A DNA stretch of 64,000 nt from assembly GCF_004803895.1 (NCBI RefSeq), contig NZ_CP021978.1:3286001-3350000 (forward strand). Direction: 5' to 3'. Made by a program: the position numbers and the translations under genes. A model generated the notes under the pieces. The model was not told the DNA's origin. It saw nothing but the letters and a program-made list of their open reading frames with translations, and ran no database searches. This document shows, piece by piece, positions 47,053 to 55,855 of the stretch; position 1 is the first letter of the stretch; each line of letters starts with the position of its first letter. Source of the DNA: Streptomyces hawaiiensis. Its GTDB lineage: Bacteria; Actinomycetota; Actinomycetes; Streptomycetales; Streptomycetaceae.

Positions 47053-48897
47053 GTGAGCGGAACCTCCGAAGGGCCGGCGCCCGCGGCAGACCTGGATCGG
47101 CCGGTCGTCACAGAGAGTGAGATCGACACGTCTCCCCGTACCGAGCCCCCGTCCCGGCTGCCCTACCGCTCCGTCTTCACGGCCGCCCCGCTCGCCATGG
47201 CCGTCGTGGACCGCGAGGGCACGGTCGTCAGCGCCAACGACTCGCTCGCCGCGCTGCTCGGTGGCAGCCCGGACGCGCTCGCCGGGTCCGTCGCCGCCGA
47301 CCTGGTCGACCTCACCTCCGACGCCCGCACCTGGCACGCCTACCGCGAGGTGCTGCGCGGACGGCAGTCCCGGCTGCGCTGCACACGCCGGCTCAAGCAC
47401 CCGGACGGGCACTCGCTGTGGGTGCAGGTGACGGTCGCCCCGCTGCCCGACGAGGACCTCGGCGTGCTGCTGTCCGTCGCCGACATCAGTGCCCGCCGGG
47501 AACTGCAGGCCCGGCTGCGGCACTTGCAGATGCACGACCCGGTGACCCGGCTGCCCAACCGCACACTGTTCTTCGAACGCCTGTCGGCCGCGCTGGAGGC
47601 GGAGTCGTACGAGCAGAGCGGCACGGGCCGGATCGGGCTGTGCTACCTGGACCTGGACGGCTTCAAGGCCATCAACGACACCCTCGGCCACCGGGTCGGC
47701 GACCGGCTGCTGGCCGCCGTCGCCGAGCGGCTCACACGCTGCGCGGACGAAGCCGGCCACTCACGGACCAGCATCCCGCTGGTGGCCCGGCTCGGCGGGG
47801 ACGAGTTCGCGCTGCTCGTCGAGGACTCCACGGGCACCGAACAGCTGGCCGAGCTGGCCGAGTCGGCGCTGCGGGCGGTCCAGGACCCGTTCGACATCTC
47901 CGGCCAGCGGCTGTCGGTCTCGGCGTCGATCGGTGTCGTGGAGCGGCACGCGGCGGGCACCACCCCCACCGCGCTGATGCAGGCGGCGGACACGACGCTG
48001 TACTGGGCGAAGGCCGACGGCAAGGCCCGCTGGACCCTGTTCGACCCGGAGCGCAACGCCCACCGCATGACCCGCCAGGCCCTCGCCTCCACGCTCCGCC
48101 CGGCCATCGACCGGGGCGAGTTCCAGCTGGAGTACCAGCCGCTGGTGGGCATGGAGGACGACCGGCTGCACGGGGTCGAGGCGCTCATCCGCTGGAATCA
48201 TCCTCAGTTCGGCGTACTGACGCCGAATCGGTTCATCGGACTTGCGGAGGAGGACGGTTCGATCGTCCCGCTGGGCCGCTGGGTGCTCCGTACGGCCTGC
48301 GGGCAGGCCCGCCGCTGGCAGCTGGACCACCCGGACGACCCGCCGATCTTCGTCAGCGTGAACGTGGCGGTGCGCCAGGTCTGGGACTCGGACCTGGTGG
48401 CGGACGTCGCGGAGACCCTGACCGAGACGGGGCTCGCACCGCACCTGCTCCAGCTGGAGCTGACGGAGTCGGCCGTGATGGGCTCGGCGGGCCGACCGTT
48501 GCAGACCCTGAAGGCGCTCAGCGACATGGGTGTCCGCATCGCCATCGACGACTTCGGCACCGGCTACTCGAACCTCGCGTACCTGAGCCGGCTGCCGGTG
48601 TCGGTGCTGAAGCTGGACGGATCGTTCGTGCGCGGCTTCCAGTACGACGACCGGGAGGCGGCCGCCCGGGCGAACCCGGCCGACGAGGTCGTCGTCGAGG
48701 CGATGATCCAGCTCGCGCACCGGCTCGGGCTGACCGTCACGGCCGAGTGCGTGGAGACCTCGGCCCAGGCGACCCGGCTGCGCAGCATCGGCTGCGACAC
48801 CGGACAGGGCTGGCTCTACTCCCGTCCGGTGCCGCCGGATCGCATCTCCGAGCTGCTGGGCACGCCGGATGTTCAGGCGGGCGTCGGCAACCCGTAG
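47053..48897 (+). CDS. cdgA: CdgA, PAS-GGDEF-EAL c-di-GMP enzyme
   Basis: 614 residues from GTG 47053 (CGGGAG six bases upstream; ATG 47038 is the alternative). A PAS domain at about 38-150 (SVFTAAPLAMAVVDREG), a GGDEF domain with intact GGDEF at 248-252, and an EAL domain with EAL at 376-378 plus DDFGTGYSNL. There are no membrane helices. It can in principle both make and break c-di-GMP, the signal that holds BldD in its DNA-binding form and keeps Streptomyces in vegetative growth. The domain order and neighbourhood match S. coelicolor CdgA. The end overlaps the convergent oxidoreductase by 25 nt. Confidence 0.9.
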   Translation: MSGTSEGPAPAADLDRPVVTESEIDTSPRTEPPSRLPYRSVFTAAPLAMAVVDREGTVVSANDSLAALLGGSPDALAGSVAADLVDLTSDARTWHAYREVLRGRQSRLRCTRRLKHPDGHSLWVQVTVAPLPDEDLGVLLSVADISARRELQARLRHLQMHDPVTRLPNRTLFFERLSAALEAESYEQSGTGRIGLCYLDLDGFKAINDTLGHRVGDRLLAAVAERLTRCADEAGHSRTSIPLVARLGGDEFALLVEDSTGTEQLAELAESALRAVQDPFDISGQRLSVSASIGVVERHAAGTTPTALMQAADTTLYWAKADGKARWTLFDPERNAHRMTRQALASTLRPAIDRGEFQLEYQPLVGMEDDRLHGVEALIRWNHPQFGVLTPNRFIGLAEEDGSIVPLGRWVLRTACGQARRWQLDHPDDPPIFVSVNVAVRQVWDSDLVADVAETLTETGLAPHLLQLELTESAVMGSAGRPLQTLKALSDMGVRIAIDDFGTGYSNLAYLSRLPVSVLKLDGSFVRGFQYDDREAAARANPADEVVVEAMIQLAHRLGLTVTAECVETSAQATRLRSIGCDTGQGWLYSRPVPPDRISELLGTPDVQAGVGNP

Positions 48898-49979
48898 GCA
48901 TCGGCGATGAGTTCGTAGGAGCGGACGCGGACGTCCCCGCCGTGTGCGTTGGCCGTGATCATCAGCTCGTCGGCGCCGGTGCGCTTGGCGAGGTCGTCCA
49001 GGCCGGAGCGGACCTCGTCGGGGGTGCCGTGGATGACGTTGGCGTTCCAGGAGTCGACGAAGTCGCGCTCCATGGGGCTGAACTCGTGGGCCTCCGCCTC
49101 CCGAGGGCTGGGCACGAGGCCGGGGCGGCCGGTGCGCAGCCGGACCATGCTGAGGGCGGCGGCGAGCACCTGTCGGCGGGCCTCCTTCTCCTCGTCGGCG
49201 GCGAGCGCGGAGACGCCGATGAGGGCGTACGGCTGGTCGAGCACGGCGGAGGGCTGGAAGGACTCCCGGTACAGGTCGAGTGCCGGGACGGTGTTCTGCG
49301 CCGAGAAGTGGTGCGCGAAGGCGAAGGGCAGCCCCAGGGCACCGGCGAGGCGGGCGCTGAAGCCGGAGGAGCCGAGCAGCCAGACCGGTGGGCGGTGCGG
49401 GGACTGGACGCCGCCGGGGGACGTGGCCTGGACCGGACCGGGTACGGCGTGGATGCGGCGGTAGGGGTGCCCGTCGGGGAAGTCGTCGTCGAGGAACCGG
49501 ATCAGCTCGGCGAGCTGCTGCGGGAAGTCGTCGGCGCCTTCGCCCAGCCGTTCCGTACGGCGCAGGGCGGCGGCCGTGGCGCCGTCCGTGCCGGGGGCGC
49601 GGCCGAGGCCGAGGTCGACCCGGCCCGGGGCCATGGCCTCCAGCGTCCCGAACTGCTCGGCGATCACGAGCGGGGCGTGGTTGGGCAGCATCACACCGCC
49701 CGACCCGAGCCGGATGCGGTCGGTGTGGGCGGCGAGGTGGGCCAGGATCACGGCCGGGGACGAGGAGGCCACGCCCGGCATGGAGTGGTGCTCGGCGACC
49801 CAGTACCGGTGGAAGCCGCGGTTCTCCGCGAGACGGGCCAGGTCGACGCTGGTGCGCAGGGCGTCGGAGGCGGTGCGGCCGGCCCCTACGGTGACCAGGT
49901 CCAGTACGGAGAGGGGGACGGGGGCGCTGCCCTGTGCTGCGCCGCGTATCTCGTCGCCGTGTGTCTCGTCTGCCGCCAC
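48873..49979 (-). CDS. Luciferase-like (LLM class) flavin-dependent oxidoreductase
   Basis: 368 residues from GTG 49979 (GGAGG upstream). The bacterial-luciferase-like TIM barrel is shown by RYWVAEHHSMPGVASSSP near residue 63 and IRLGSGGVMLPNHAPL near residue 96, and by PPVWLLGSSGFSA near residue 215. These FMNH2- or F420-dependent enzymes oxidise or reduce varied small molecules. The substrate is unknown. It is a single gene convergent with cdgA. Confidence 0.88.
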   Translation of the reverse strand: MAADETHGDEIRGAAQGSAPVPLSVLDLVTVGAGRTASDALRTSVDLARLAENRGFHRYWVAEHHSMPGVASSSPAVILAHLAAHTDRIRLGSGGVMLPNHAPLVIAEQFGTLEAMAPGRVDLGLGRAPGTDGATAAALRRTERLGEGADDFPQQLAELIRFLDDDFPDGHPYRRIHAVPGPVQATSPGGVQSPHRPPVWLLGSSGFSARLAGALGLPFAFAHHFSAQNTVPALDLYRESFQPSAVLDQPYALIGVSALAADEEKEARRQVLAAALSMVRLRTGRPGLVPSPREAEAHEFSPMERDFVDSWNANVIHGTPDEVRSGLDDLAKRTGADELMITANAHGGDVRVRSYELIADAYGLPTPA

Positions 49980-50073
49980 GGTGGGGTGCCTCCTGCTGTG
50001 GGCCGTGTGCTGTCCTTCCGCCCCTAACAGGGGACTGTCTCCGGTTATTCCCGGGCAGCTGCTCCGAGGACTG

Positions 50074-50343
50074 TCAGGCGGCCCGTTCCCAGTCGCTCCG
50101 CGCGCTGCCCTGCGGGGGTGGGCGGTCGGCCTTCTCGCGGGCCCGCAGGACGCTCCACGCGAGGGCGGTCGCGCAGGTGAGCCACCAGGGCAGGGGCCAC
50201 ACGACACCCCACCAGCGGACCTGGGGATCGAGGAAGGCGTCCACGGCGGCGGAGGCCATGGCTGCGGCCAGGCACCAGCACAGCAGGCGCCCGGCCAGCC
50301 GGACAGCGCTTGCAGAGGATCTGAACGGGCCCGGTTCGGCCAT
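50074..50343 (-). CDS. Small two-helix membrane protein
   Basis: 89 residues from ATG 50343 (AAGGA upstream). Two hydrophobic segments (LAGRLLCWCLAAAMASAAV and WWGVVWPLPWWLTCATALAW) predict a hairpin in the membrane; the C-terminal tail is charged. Family not recognised; coding is plausible from GC3 bias and start context only. Confidence 0.5.
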   Translation of the reverse strand: MAEPGPFRSSASAVRLAGRLLCWCLAAAMASAAVDAFLDPQVRWWGVVWPLPWWLTCATALAWSVLRAREKADRPPPQGSARSDWERAA

Positions 50344-50603
50344 CGGGGAGTCCTTCACGGCACGACTGGCTGCGGACGTGGCCAGTGTGCACGGGATGGA
50401 CAACTGAAGGGGAACGCGCTTTCGGTCGACCCAGGGGCCGTGCGAGGTGGCGGAGTAGAGCATTCCTCAGCTTCGGGCGGGGTGTTGGGGCATCTTCGCC
50501 CCGGTCTGTCCCGAAGAAGGGGTGGGACCGATTCCGGCCCGTATGGAGGGTGCGTTCGAGGGCACGGCCCCTTTCCTCAACCGCCCCGGGGCACTTGGAC
50601 TTC

Positions 50604-50825
50604 ATGACGACTGGGGCGCACCGGGTGGCGCGAGCGGCCGGCCGCCTCAAGGCGGCGTTCACGGTGGCCGTCGGCATGAATCTGGCCGAGGCCGTCTGGG
50701 ACCCGGGTGGCATGGTCTGGGCGGCAGCCCGACTGGCAGCCACCACGCTCTTCACCATCGCCCTCGTCGCGTACGTCGCGCTGCGGGTGCTGGAGTGGCG
50801 TCGCACGAGGAGCGAACGTCCATGA
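50604..50825 (+). CDS. Small membrane protein, first of a pair
   Basis: 73 residues from ATG 50604. A hydrophobic stretch (FTVAVGMNLAEAVW) and a second helix (TLFTIALVAYVALRVLEW) suggest two membrane crossings. The stop overlaps the next start as ATGA, so the two proteins are made together. Family not recognised. Confidence 0.55.
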   Translation: MTTGAHRVARAAGRLKAAFTVAVGMNLAEAVWDPGGMVWAAARLAATTLFTIALVAYVALRVLEWRRTRSERP

Positions 50826-51085
50826 GCGGGAACAGGGCCGACCTGCGCGACCGTCGGCGTGGCGCGGGCGCGGCGGGTCTTTTCGGGGCCGTGGTCGCCG
50901 GGCCGCAGCAGCTGTTCGACTCAGGGATCGGCTGGGACTTCCTCCTGGCCATGGCCGTCGGGGCCCTCGCCGGCGGAGCCGTCGGCTTCGCGTTCCCCTC
51001 CGTCCTTCCCCGTCGCCGCCGGGAGCGGCCCGCCGTCCCGCCACCGCCGTATCCCCCGCCCCCGCCACCGGAACGGAGGGCATGA
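50822..51085 (+). CDS. Small membrane protein, second of a pair
   Basis: 87 residues, coupled (ATGA) to the preceding small gene. One or two hydrophobic segments (LFGAVVAGPQQLF; FLLAMAVGALAGGAVGFAF) and a C-terminal poly-proline tail. Possibly a membrane pair of unknown role; convergent with the racemase-fold gene at 51159. Confidence 0.55.
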   Translation: MSGNRADLRDRRRGAGAAGLFGAVVAGPQQLFDSGIGWDFLLAMAVGALAGGAVGFAFPSVLPRRRRERPAVPPPPYPPPPPPERRA

Positions 51086-51158
51086 ACCACGTCCGAGGTC
51101 CGGCCCCCGCGCCGCCCTCGGCAGTGGTGGCGGGCGGCGCGGGTCATGCCCGTCGGCC

Positions 51159-51890
51159 TCAGGCCTGGACGATCGGTTCCCTCGTGAAGAGGGCGCCCAG
51201 CTCCGGCGCGTTCACCCGCCGGTCCGCCAGGCGCAGGGCCTCCCAGACCGTGACCTGGTTGGCGGTGAGGACCGGCTTGCCGAGTTCCTTTTCCATGGCC
51301 GGGATGTGGGCCGCCGTGTGCAGGGCCGTGTCGGGGAGGAGGAGGGCCTCGGCGTCGGGGTGGTCGGAGTTCCGGGCCAGGGCGAGGAGTTCGCTCTCGC
51401 CCCACGTGCCGACCTCGGCGGCCGTGATGATGCCCGAGCTGCTGACCGACACGACCTCCACGCCGGCCGAGCGGAGGAAGTCGGCGAAGAGCCGCGCCAC
51501 GTCCTCCGGGTACGTCGCTCCGATGGCGACCCTGCGCGCCCCCAGTTCCCGCACCGCGTGCGCGAACGCGAAGGACGTGGACGAGGCGGGCAGGCCGGCC
51601 GTCTGCGCCAGGGCGCGAACCTGCTCCTGCGCGCCGTCCCAGCCGTAGACGAAGCTGCCGCTCGTGCAGGCCCAGACCACGGCGTCCGCACCGGCGTGCC
51701 GCAGCTCCTGGACGCCCGCCGCCAGCCGCCCGGCGGAGCCCATCTCGAGCAGCGCGTCCACCCGGTGCGCGTCCTCACCGATGTCGGTGTGCACCAGCTC
51801 CACCCGGACGTCGCTGCCCAGCAACTGCTCGATGCGCGGATAGTCGTCCTCGGCGGAGTGGCCCGGGTAGAGAAATCCCAGTGCTGTCAT
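51159..51890 (-). CDS. EutA/Asp-Glu racemase-fold protein lacking the second catalytic Cys
   Basis: 243 residues. It belongs to the maleate isomerase/arylmalonate decarboxylase/EutA superfamily: first catalytic cysteine Cys75 is in WACTSGSFVYG, but the second, expected in a SCTN motif, is Asp187 (LLPDTAL). The NQVTVWEALRLA helix near the C-terminus aligns with the upstream partner. ATG 51890 overlaps that partner's stop by 4 nt. The missing Cys predicts loss of racemase chemistry or a different reaction, perhaps as a heterodimer subunit. Confidence 0.75.
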   Translation of the reverse strand: MTALGFLYPGHSAEDDYPRIEQLLGSDVRVELVHTDIGEDAHRVDALLEMGSAGRLAAGVQELRHAGADAVVWACTSGSFVYGWDGAQEQVRALAQTAGLPASSTSFAFAHAVRELGARRVAIGATYPEDVARLFADFLRSAGVEVVSVSSSGIITAAEVGTWGESELLALARNSDHPDAEALLLPDTALHTAAHIPAMEKELGKPVLTANQVTVWEALRLADRRVNAPELGALFTREPIVQA

Positions 51891-52702
51891 GTCCAGCCTT
51901 CCTGCTGCTGCTCTTCTTCCGGCACTACGGGACCGGGGTCCGCCCCCGGTGGTACGGGACCGGAACGCGCCGCCGGATTGATCAGCGCTTGGTACGGCCC
52001 CACCGCACGGGTACCCAGTCGGCGCAGCGCCGCCCACATCGTCACTTGGTTGGCCGAGATCACGGGGATGCGCAGCTCGGCCTCCAACTGGGGGATCACG
52101 TCGTACGTGGGCAGGTTGGTGCAGCTGATGAACAGCGCGTCGGCGTCGTCGCGGACGGCCTGCCGCGCCATGTCCACCACCTCCCGGTAGGGGACCTTCC
52201 AGATGTGCCGGGTCAGCCCCATGAAGGCGCAGCCGGAGATCGTGACGCCCGCCTGGGCGACGTAGGCCTCCAGGGACCGCGTCACCGAGACCGTGTAGGG
52301 CGTCACCAGCGCCACCCGCCGTACGTCCAGCTCGACCAGGGCCTCCAGCAGCGCGCCGGAGGTGGTGATCGCCGGTACGGCACCGGCCCGGCTCATCGCC
52401 TCGCACATCGCCCGCTCGCCCATCGTGCCGCCGACGAAGCTGCCGGACGTGCAGGCGTAGGCCACGACCTCGGGGGCGATCGCGTTGAGCGTGCGGACCG
52501 CCTCGCTCAGCGTCTCGTGCTCGCTGACCAGGCGGGCCAGGTCCAGACTCACCTCGACCGGCACGAACGGTGTGCGGGTCATATGGAGGGAGACCTCGTC
52601 CGGCACCCAGCGCCACAGCTCGCGGTCGAGGGCGAAGTCGAAGGGGGCGACGACGCCGACCCCGCGCTGCGGGCTGGGCCCGCCGAGAAATGAGACGTCC
52701 AT
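51887..52702 (-). CDS. EutA-like maleate isomerase/Asp-Glu racemase-fold enzyme
   Basis: 271 residues. Both catalytic cysteines of the superfamily are present, Cys84 in YACTSGSFVGG and Cys194 in FISCTNLPTYD, each followed by small residues that bind a carboxylate. The family includes maleate cis-trans isomerase, aspartate/hydantoin racemases and EutA of ectoine-use clusters. The last 35 residues are a Pro/Glu/Gln-rich tail. It is the first gene of the leftward pair and diverges from the dehydrogenase gene with a 197-bp gap. Confidence 0.8.
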   Translation of the reverse strand: MDVSFLGGPSPQRGVGVVAPFDFALDRELWRWVPDEVSLHMTRTPFVPVEVSLDLARLVSEHETLSEAVRTLNAIAPEVVAYACTSGSFVGGTMGERAMCEAMSRAGAVPAITTSGALLEALVELDVRRVALVTPYTVSVTRSLEAYVAQAGVTISGCAFMGLTRHIWKVPYREVVDMARQAVRDDADALFISCTNLPTYDVIPQLEAELRIPVISANQVTMWAALRRLGTRAVGPYQALINPAARSGPVPPGADPGPVVPEEEQQQEGWT

Positions 52703-52899
52703 GGCAGGCACCGGCCTCACGCTGGGCAACTAGTGTGCAACGGATCGTGGGAACGCCCGTGTTGACGACGGTAGGTTCGGGTGCGAGCGTGGTCAATCCG
52801 CCCGGATCACTCCTTGGTCAACACCGGGTTAACTCGTCGTCACCGGCGGCCGCACCGAGGCCGGCCGGCCTCGCCGAACGGCTGGAGAAACGGCTGCTC

Positions 52900-53847
52900 A
52901 TGCCCACCCCCACCCTCCTCGTCCTGGACGCCGAGCCCCTCCCCCGCCTCGGCCGCCTCACCGGTCGCGCCCGTATCGAACACACCAACGCGGCGGGGCT
53001 CGCCGAGCGCCTCCCGCGTGCGGATGTACTCCTGGTGTGGGACTTCACCTCGCGCGCCGTGCGGGACGCCTGGCCGGGTGAGGGCCCGCGACCGCGCTGG
53101 GTGCACACGGCCAGCGCCGGCGTGGACCATCTGATGTGTCCGGAACTCGCCGCCTCCGACACGGTGGTGACCAACGCGCGCGGCATCTTCGACAAGCCGA
53201 TCGCCGAGTACGTCGCCGCGCTCGTGCTCGCGATGGCCAAGGACCTGCCGCGGACGCTGGAACTCCAGCGGGAGCGGACCTGGCGGCACCGCGAGTCGCA
53301 CAAGATCGCCGGAAGCCGGGCCGTCGTGGTCGGCTCCGGGCCGATCGGCCGGGCGATCGCGCACACGCTGGGGGCGCTGGACATCACCACCGCGCTCGTG
53401 GGCCGCGCCGCGCGCTCCGGCGTGCACGGCCCGGAGGACCTGGACCGGCTGCTGGCCCGCGCCGACTGGGTGGTCGCGGCGGCGCCGCTGACGGATGAGA
53501 CGCACGGGATGTTCGACGCGCGCCGCTTCGGCCTGATGCAGCCGTCGGCCCGGTTCGTCAACATCGGCCGCGGCCAGCTGGTCGTCGAGGACGCGCTCGC
53601 CGAGGCCCTGGCCAAGCGCTGGATCGCGGGCGCCGCCCTGGACGTCTTCGAGGCCGAGCCCCTGCCCGCCCGGAGCCCGTTGTGGCAGGCCCCGGACCTG
53701 ATCGTGTCCCCGCACATGAGCGGCGACACCATCGGCTGGCGCGACGAACTCGGCGAGCAGTTCGTAGAGTTGTATGAACGGTGGGCGGCCGGGGAGCCGC
53801 TGAAGAACGTGGTCGACAAGCAGCGTGGGTACGTACCCGGACACTGA
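52900..53847 (+). CDS. D-isomer 2-hydroxyacid dehydrogenase
   Basis: 315 residues from ATG 52900. The NAD(P)-binding Rossmann loop is VVGSGPIGRA (about residues 145-154), and the catalytic triad is Arg224 (NIGRG), Glu253 (FEAEPL) and His272 (SPHMSG). It interconverts a 2-hydroxy and a 2-keto acid. Amidase follows 17 bp downstream, so the two are probably one operon, divergent from the EutA-like pair. Confidence 0.9.
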   Translation: MPTPTLLVLDAEPLPRLGRLTGRARIEHTNAAGLAERLPRADVLLVWDFTSRAVRDAWPGEGPRPRWVHTASAGVDHLMCPELAASDTVVTNARGIFDKPIAEYVAALVLAMAKDLPRTLELQRERTWRHRESHKIAGSRAVVVGSGPIGRAIAHTLGALDITTALVGRAARSGVHGPEDLDRLLARADWVVAAAPLTDETHGMFDARRFGLMQPSARFVNIGRGQLVVEDALAEALAKRWIAGAALDVFEAEPLPARSPLWQAPDLIVSPHMSGDTIGWRDELGEQFVELYERWAAGEPLKNVVDKQRGYVPGH

Positions 53848-53864
53848 CGTTCTTGGGAGGTTGG

Positions 53865-55274
53865 ATGACCGAGCTCACCGAGCTGACCGCCGTACGGCTC
53901 CTCGACGGGTACCGCGAGGGCGAGTGGAGTCCCGTGGAGGCGACCCGGGCGGCGCTGGAGCGGGCCGAGGCGATCCAGCCGGAGGTGAACGCCTTCGTCC
54001 GGCTGACCGCCGAGGACGCGCTGGCCCGGGCCCGGGAGTCGGAGGAGCGATGGCGGCGCGGTGAGCCACGGGGGCTGCTCGACGGGGTGCCGGTCACCGT
54101 CAAGGACATCCTGCTCCAGCGCGGGGCGCCGACCCTGCGCGGGTCGCGGGCCGTGGATCCGGTGGGGAAGTGGGACGAGGACGCGCCGTCCGTGGCCCGG
54201 CTGCGGGAGCACGGGGCGGTCTTCATCGGCAAGACGACGACCCCCGAGTACGGCTGGAAGGGCGTGACGGACTCGCCGCTCAGCGGTGTGACGCGCAACC
54301 CGCACGACCCGTCGCGCACCGCGGGCGGTTCGAGCGGCGGCAGCGCGGCGGCCGTGGCGCTCGGCGCGGGCCCGCTGTCGCTGGGCACGGACGGCGGCGG
54401 CAGTGTCCGTATCCCGGCGTCGTTCTGCGGGATCTTCGCGCTGAAGCCGACGTACGGACGGGTGCCGCTCTACCCGGCGAGCGCGTTCGGCACGCTGGCG
54501 CACGTCGGGCCGATGACCCGGGACGCGGCGGACGCGGCGCTGCTGATGGACGTCATCGGGCACCCGGACTCGCGCGACTGGTCGGCGCTCACGGCCCCGG
54601 CCGGTCCGTACACGGACGGCCTGGCGGGCGGGGTGCGCGGGCTGCGGGTGGCGTACTCGCCGTCGCTGGGCGGGCAGGTGGCGGTGCAGCCGGCGGTCGC
54701 GAGGGCCGTGCGGCGGGCGGTGGAGCGGCTGGCGGAGCTCGGCGCGTACGTCACGGAGACCGACCCGGACCTCACCGACCCGGTGGAGGCCTTCCACACC
54801 CTGTGGTTCAGCGGGGCGGCCCGGGTGACGCAGCATCTGGGACCGCAGCAGCGGGAGCTGCTGGACCCGGGCCTGCGCGAGATCTGCACACAGGGCGCCC
54901 GCTACTCGGCGCTGGACTATCTGGCCGCGGTGGACGTCCGGATGGACCTGGGCCGCCGGATGGGCCGCTTCCACGACACCTACGACCTGCTCGTCACGCC
55001 GACCATGCCGCTCACGGCGTTCGAGGCGGGCGTCGAGGTACCGAAAGGATCCGGCCACCGGCGCTGGACGGGCTGGACGCCGTTCACGTACCCGTTCAAC
55101 ATGACGCAGCAGCCCGCGGCGAGCGTGCCGGTCGGTGTCGACGGGGACGGTCTGCCGATCGGTCTGCAACTCGTGGCCGCCCGGCACCGGGACGATCTGG
55201 TGCTGCGGGCGGCCCACGCGCTGTACGAGGCCCGGGTGGCCTCCGCCGGCCGGGCTACGCCCTCCGGAAGCTGA
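53865..55274 (+). CDS. Amidase of the amidase-signature family
   Basis: 469 residues from ATG 53865 with GGGAGG upstream. The Ser-cisSer-Lys triad is Lys80 (TVKDI), cis-Ser156 in GGSSGG and nucleophile Ser180 in TDGGGSVRIP. It hydrolyses an amide to carboxylate and ammonia; the substrate cannot be told. Its 3' end overlaps the convergent DUF3830 gene by 20 nt. Co-occurrence with an EhuBCDA-type importer suggests an amide imported by that system. Confidence 0.9.
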   Translation: MTELTELTAVRLLDGYREGEWSPVEATRAALERAEAIQPEVNAFVRLTAEDALARARESEERWRRGEPRGLLDGVPVTVKDILLQRGAPTLRGSRAVDPVGKWDEDAPSVARLREHGAVFIGKTTTPEYGWKGVTDSPLSGVTRNPHDPSRTAGGSSGGSAAAVALGAGPLSLGTDGGGSVRIPASFCGIFALKPTYGRVPLYPASAFGTLAHVGPMTRDAADAALLMDVIGHPDSRDWSALTAPAGPYTDGLAGGVRGLRVAYSPSLGGQVAVQPAVARAVRRAVERLAELGAYVTETDPDLTDPVEAFHTLWFSGAARVTQHLGPQQRELLDPGLREICTQGARYSALDYLAAVDVRMDLGRRMGRFHDTYDLLVTPTMPLTAFEAGVEVPKGSGHRRWTGWTPFTYPFNMTQQPAASVPVGVDGDGLPIGLQLVAARHRDDLVLRAAHALYEARVASAGRATPSGS

Positions 55275-55749
55275 GCGACTCCCCCGCCGCCCCCGTCCTC
55301 CACAGGTCGTTGCACGCCTCGGCCATGTTCTCCAGGCCCTCGACGATCTGGCCCCAGACGATGCCGGGGACCCAGCCGACATCGCCGTTCAGCAGCAGGT
55401 TGTTGCGTTCGTAGAACAGGGCCAGGTCGACGAGCGTGGTCCCGGCGCGGACCTCACGGTCGTAGCCGTACGCCTTGGTCCCCAACTCCGCCCCGGCGAA
55501 GGTGAAATAACACAGATCGCCGGGAATGGGGGTGATGGTCGGGTTTTCCAGGGGTGGCTCGGTTTCGGCGAAAGGTGGGAAAAGGGCGTAGATCTCGTTG
55601 CGTGCGTACTTCGCGTGGTAGACGTCACCGGCCAGCGGAAGGGCATCCCAGACGGCCGCGCAGGTGATCGGCGCGCGGTCGTCCAGCAGCCTGGCCGTGC
55701 AGGTCACGTCGCGCTTGACCAGCGAGACTTCGATGTAGCGATCAGCCAT
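55255..55749 (-). CDS. DUF3830-family protein
   Basis: 164 residues, a small cytosolic beta-rich protein with a cyclophilin-like appearance (CTARLLDDRAPITCAAVWDALP near the start, then VYHAKYARNEIYALFPP). DUF3830 genes commonly accompany amidohydrolases and solute importers in degradation clusters. It diverges from ehuB by 106 bp, so both share a promoter region. No activity is known. Confidence 0.75.
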   Translation of the reverse strand: MADRYIEVSLVKRDVTCTARLLDDRAPITCAAVWDALPLAGDVYHAKYARNEIYALFPPFAETEPPLENPTITPIPGDLCYFTFAGAELGTKAYGYDREVRAGTTLVDLALFYERNNLLLNGDVGWVPGIVWGQIVEGLENMAEACNDLWRTGAAGESLSFRRA

Positions 55750-55855
55750 GCCCCCATGGGAGTGCCCATCGGCCGTGGGGTCAAGGGCGCACGGGGAGAG
55801 TGCGGGGCTTGAAAAGACCGGCATAACTCGGAGGGGGTCGGGTAGCTGCGCGCCC

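Noticed and set aside
52818..55382. 854-codon minus-strand open frame
   Set aside because: Antisense to the dehydrogenase and amidase, both with intact active sites on the plus strand.
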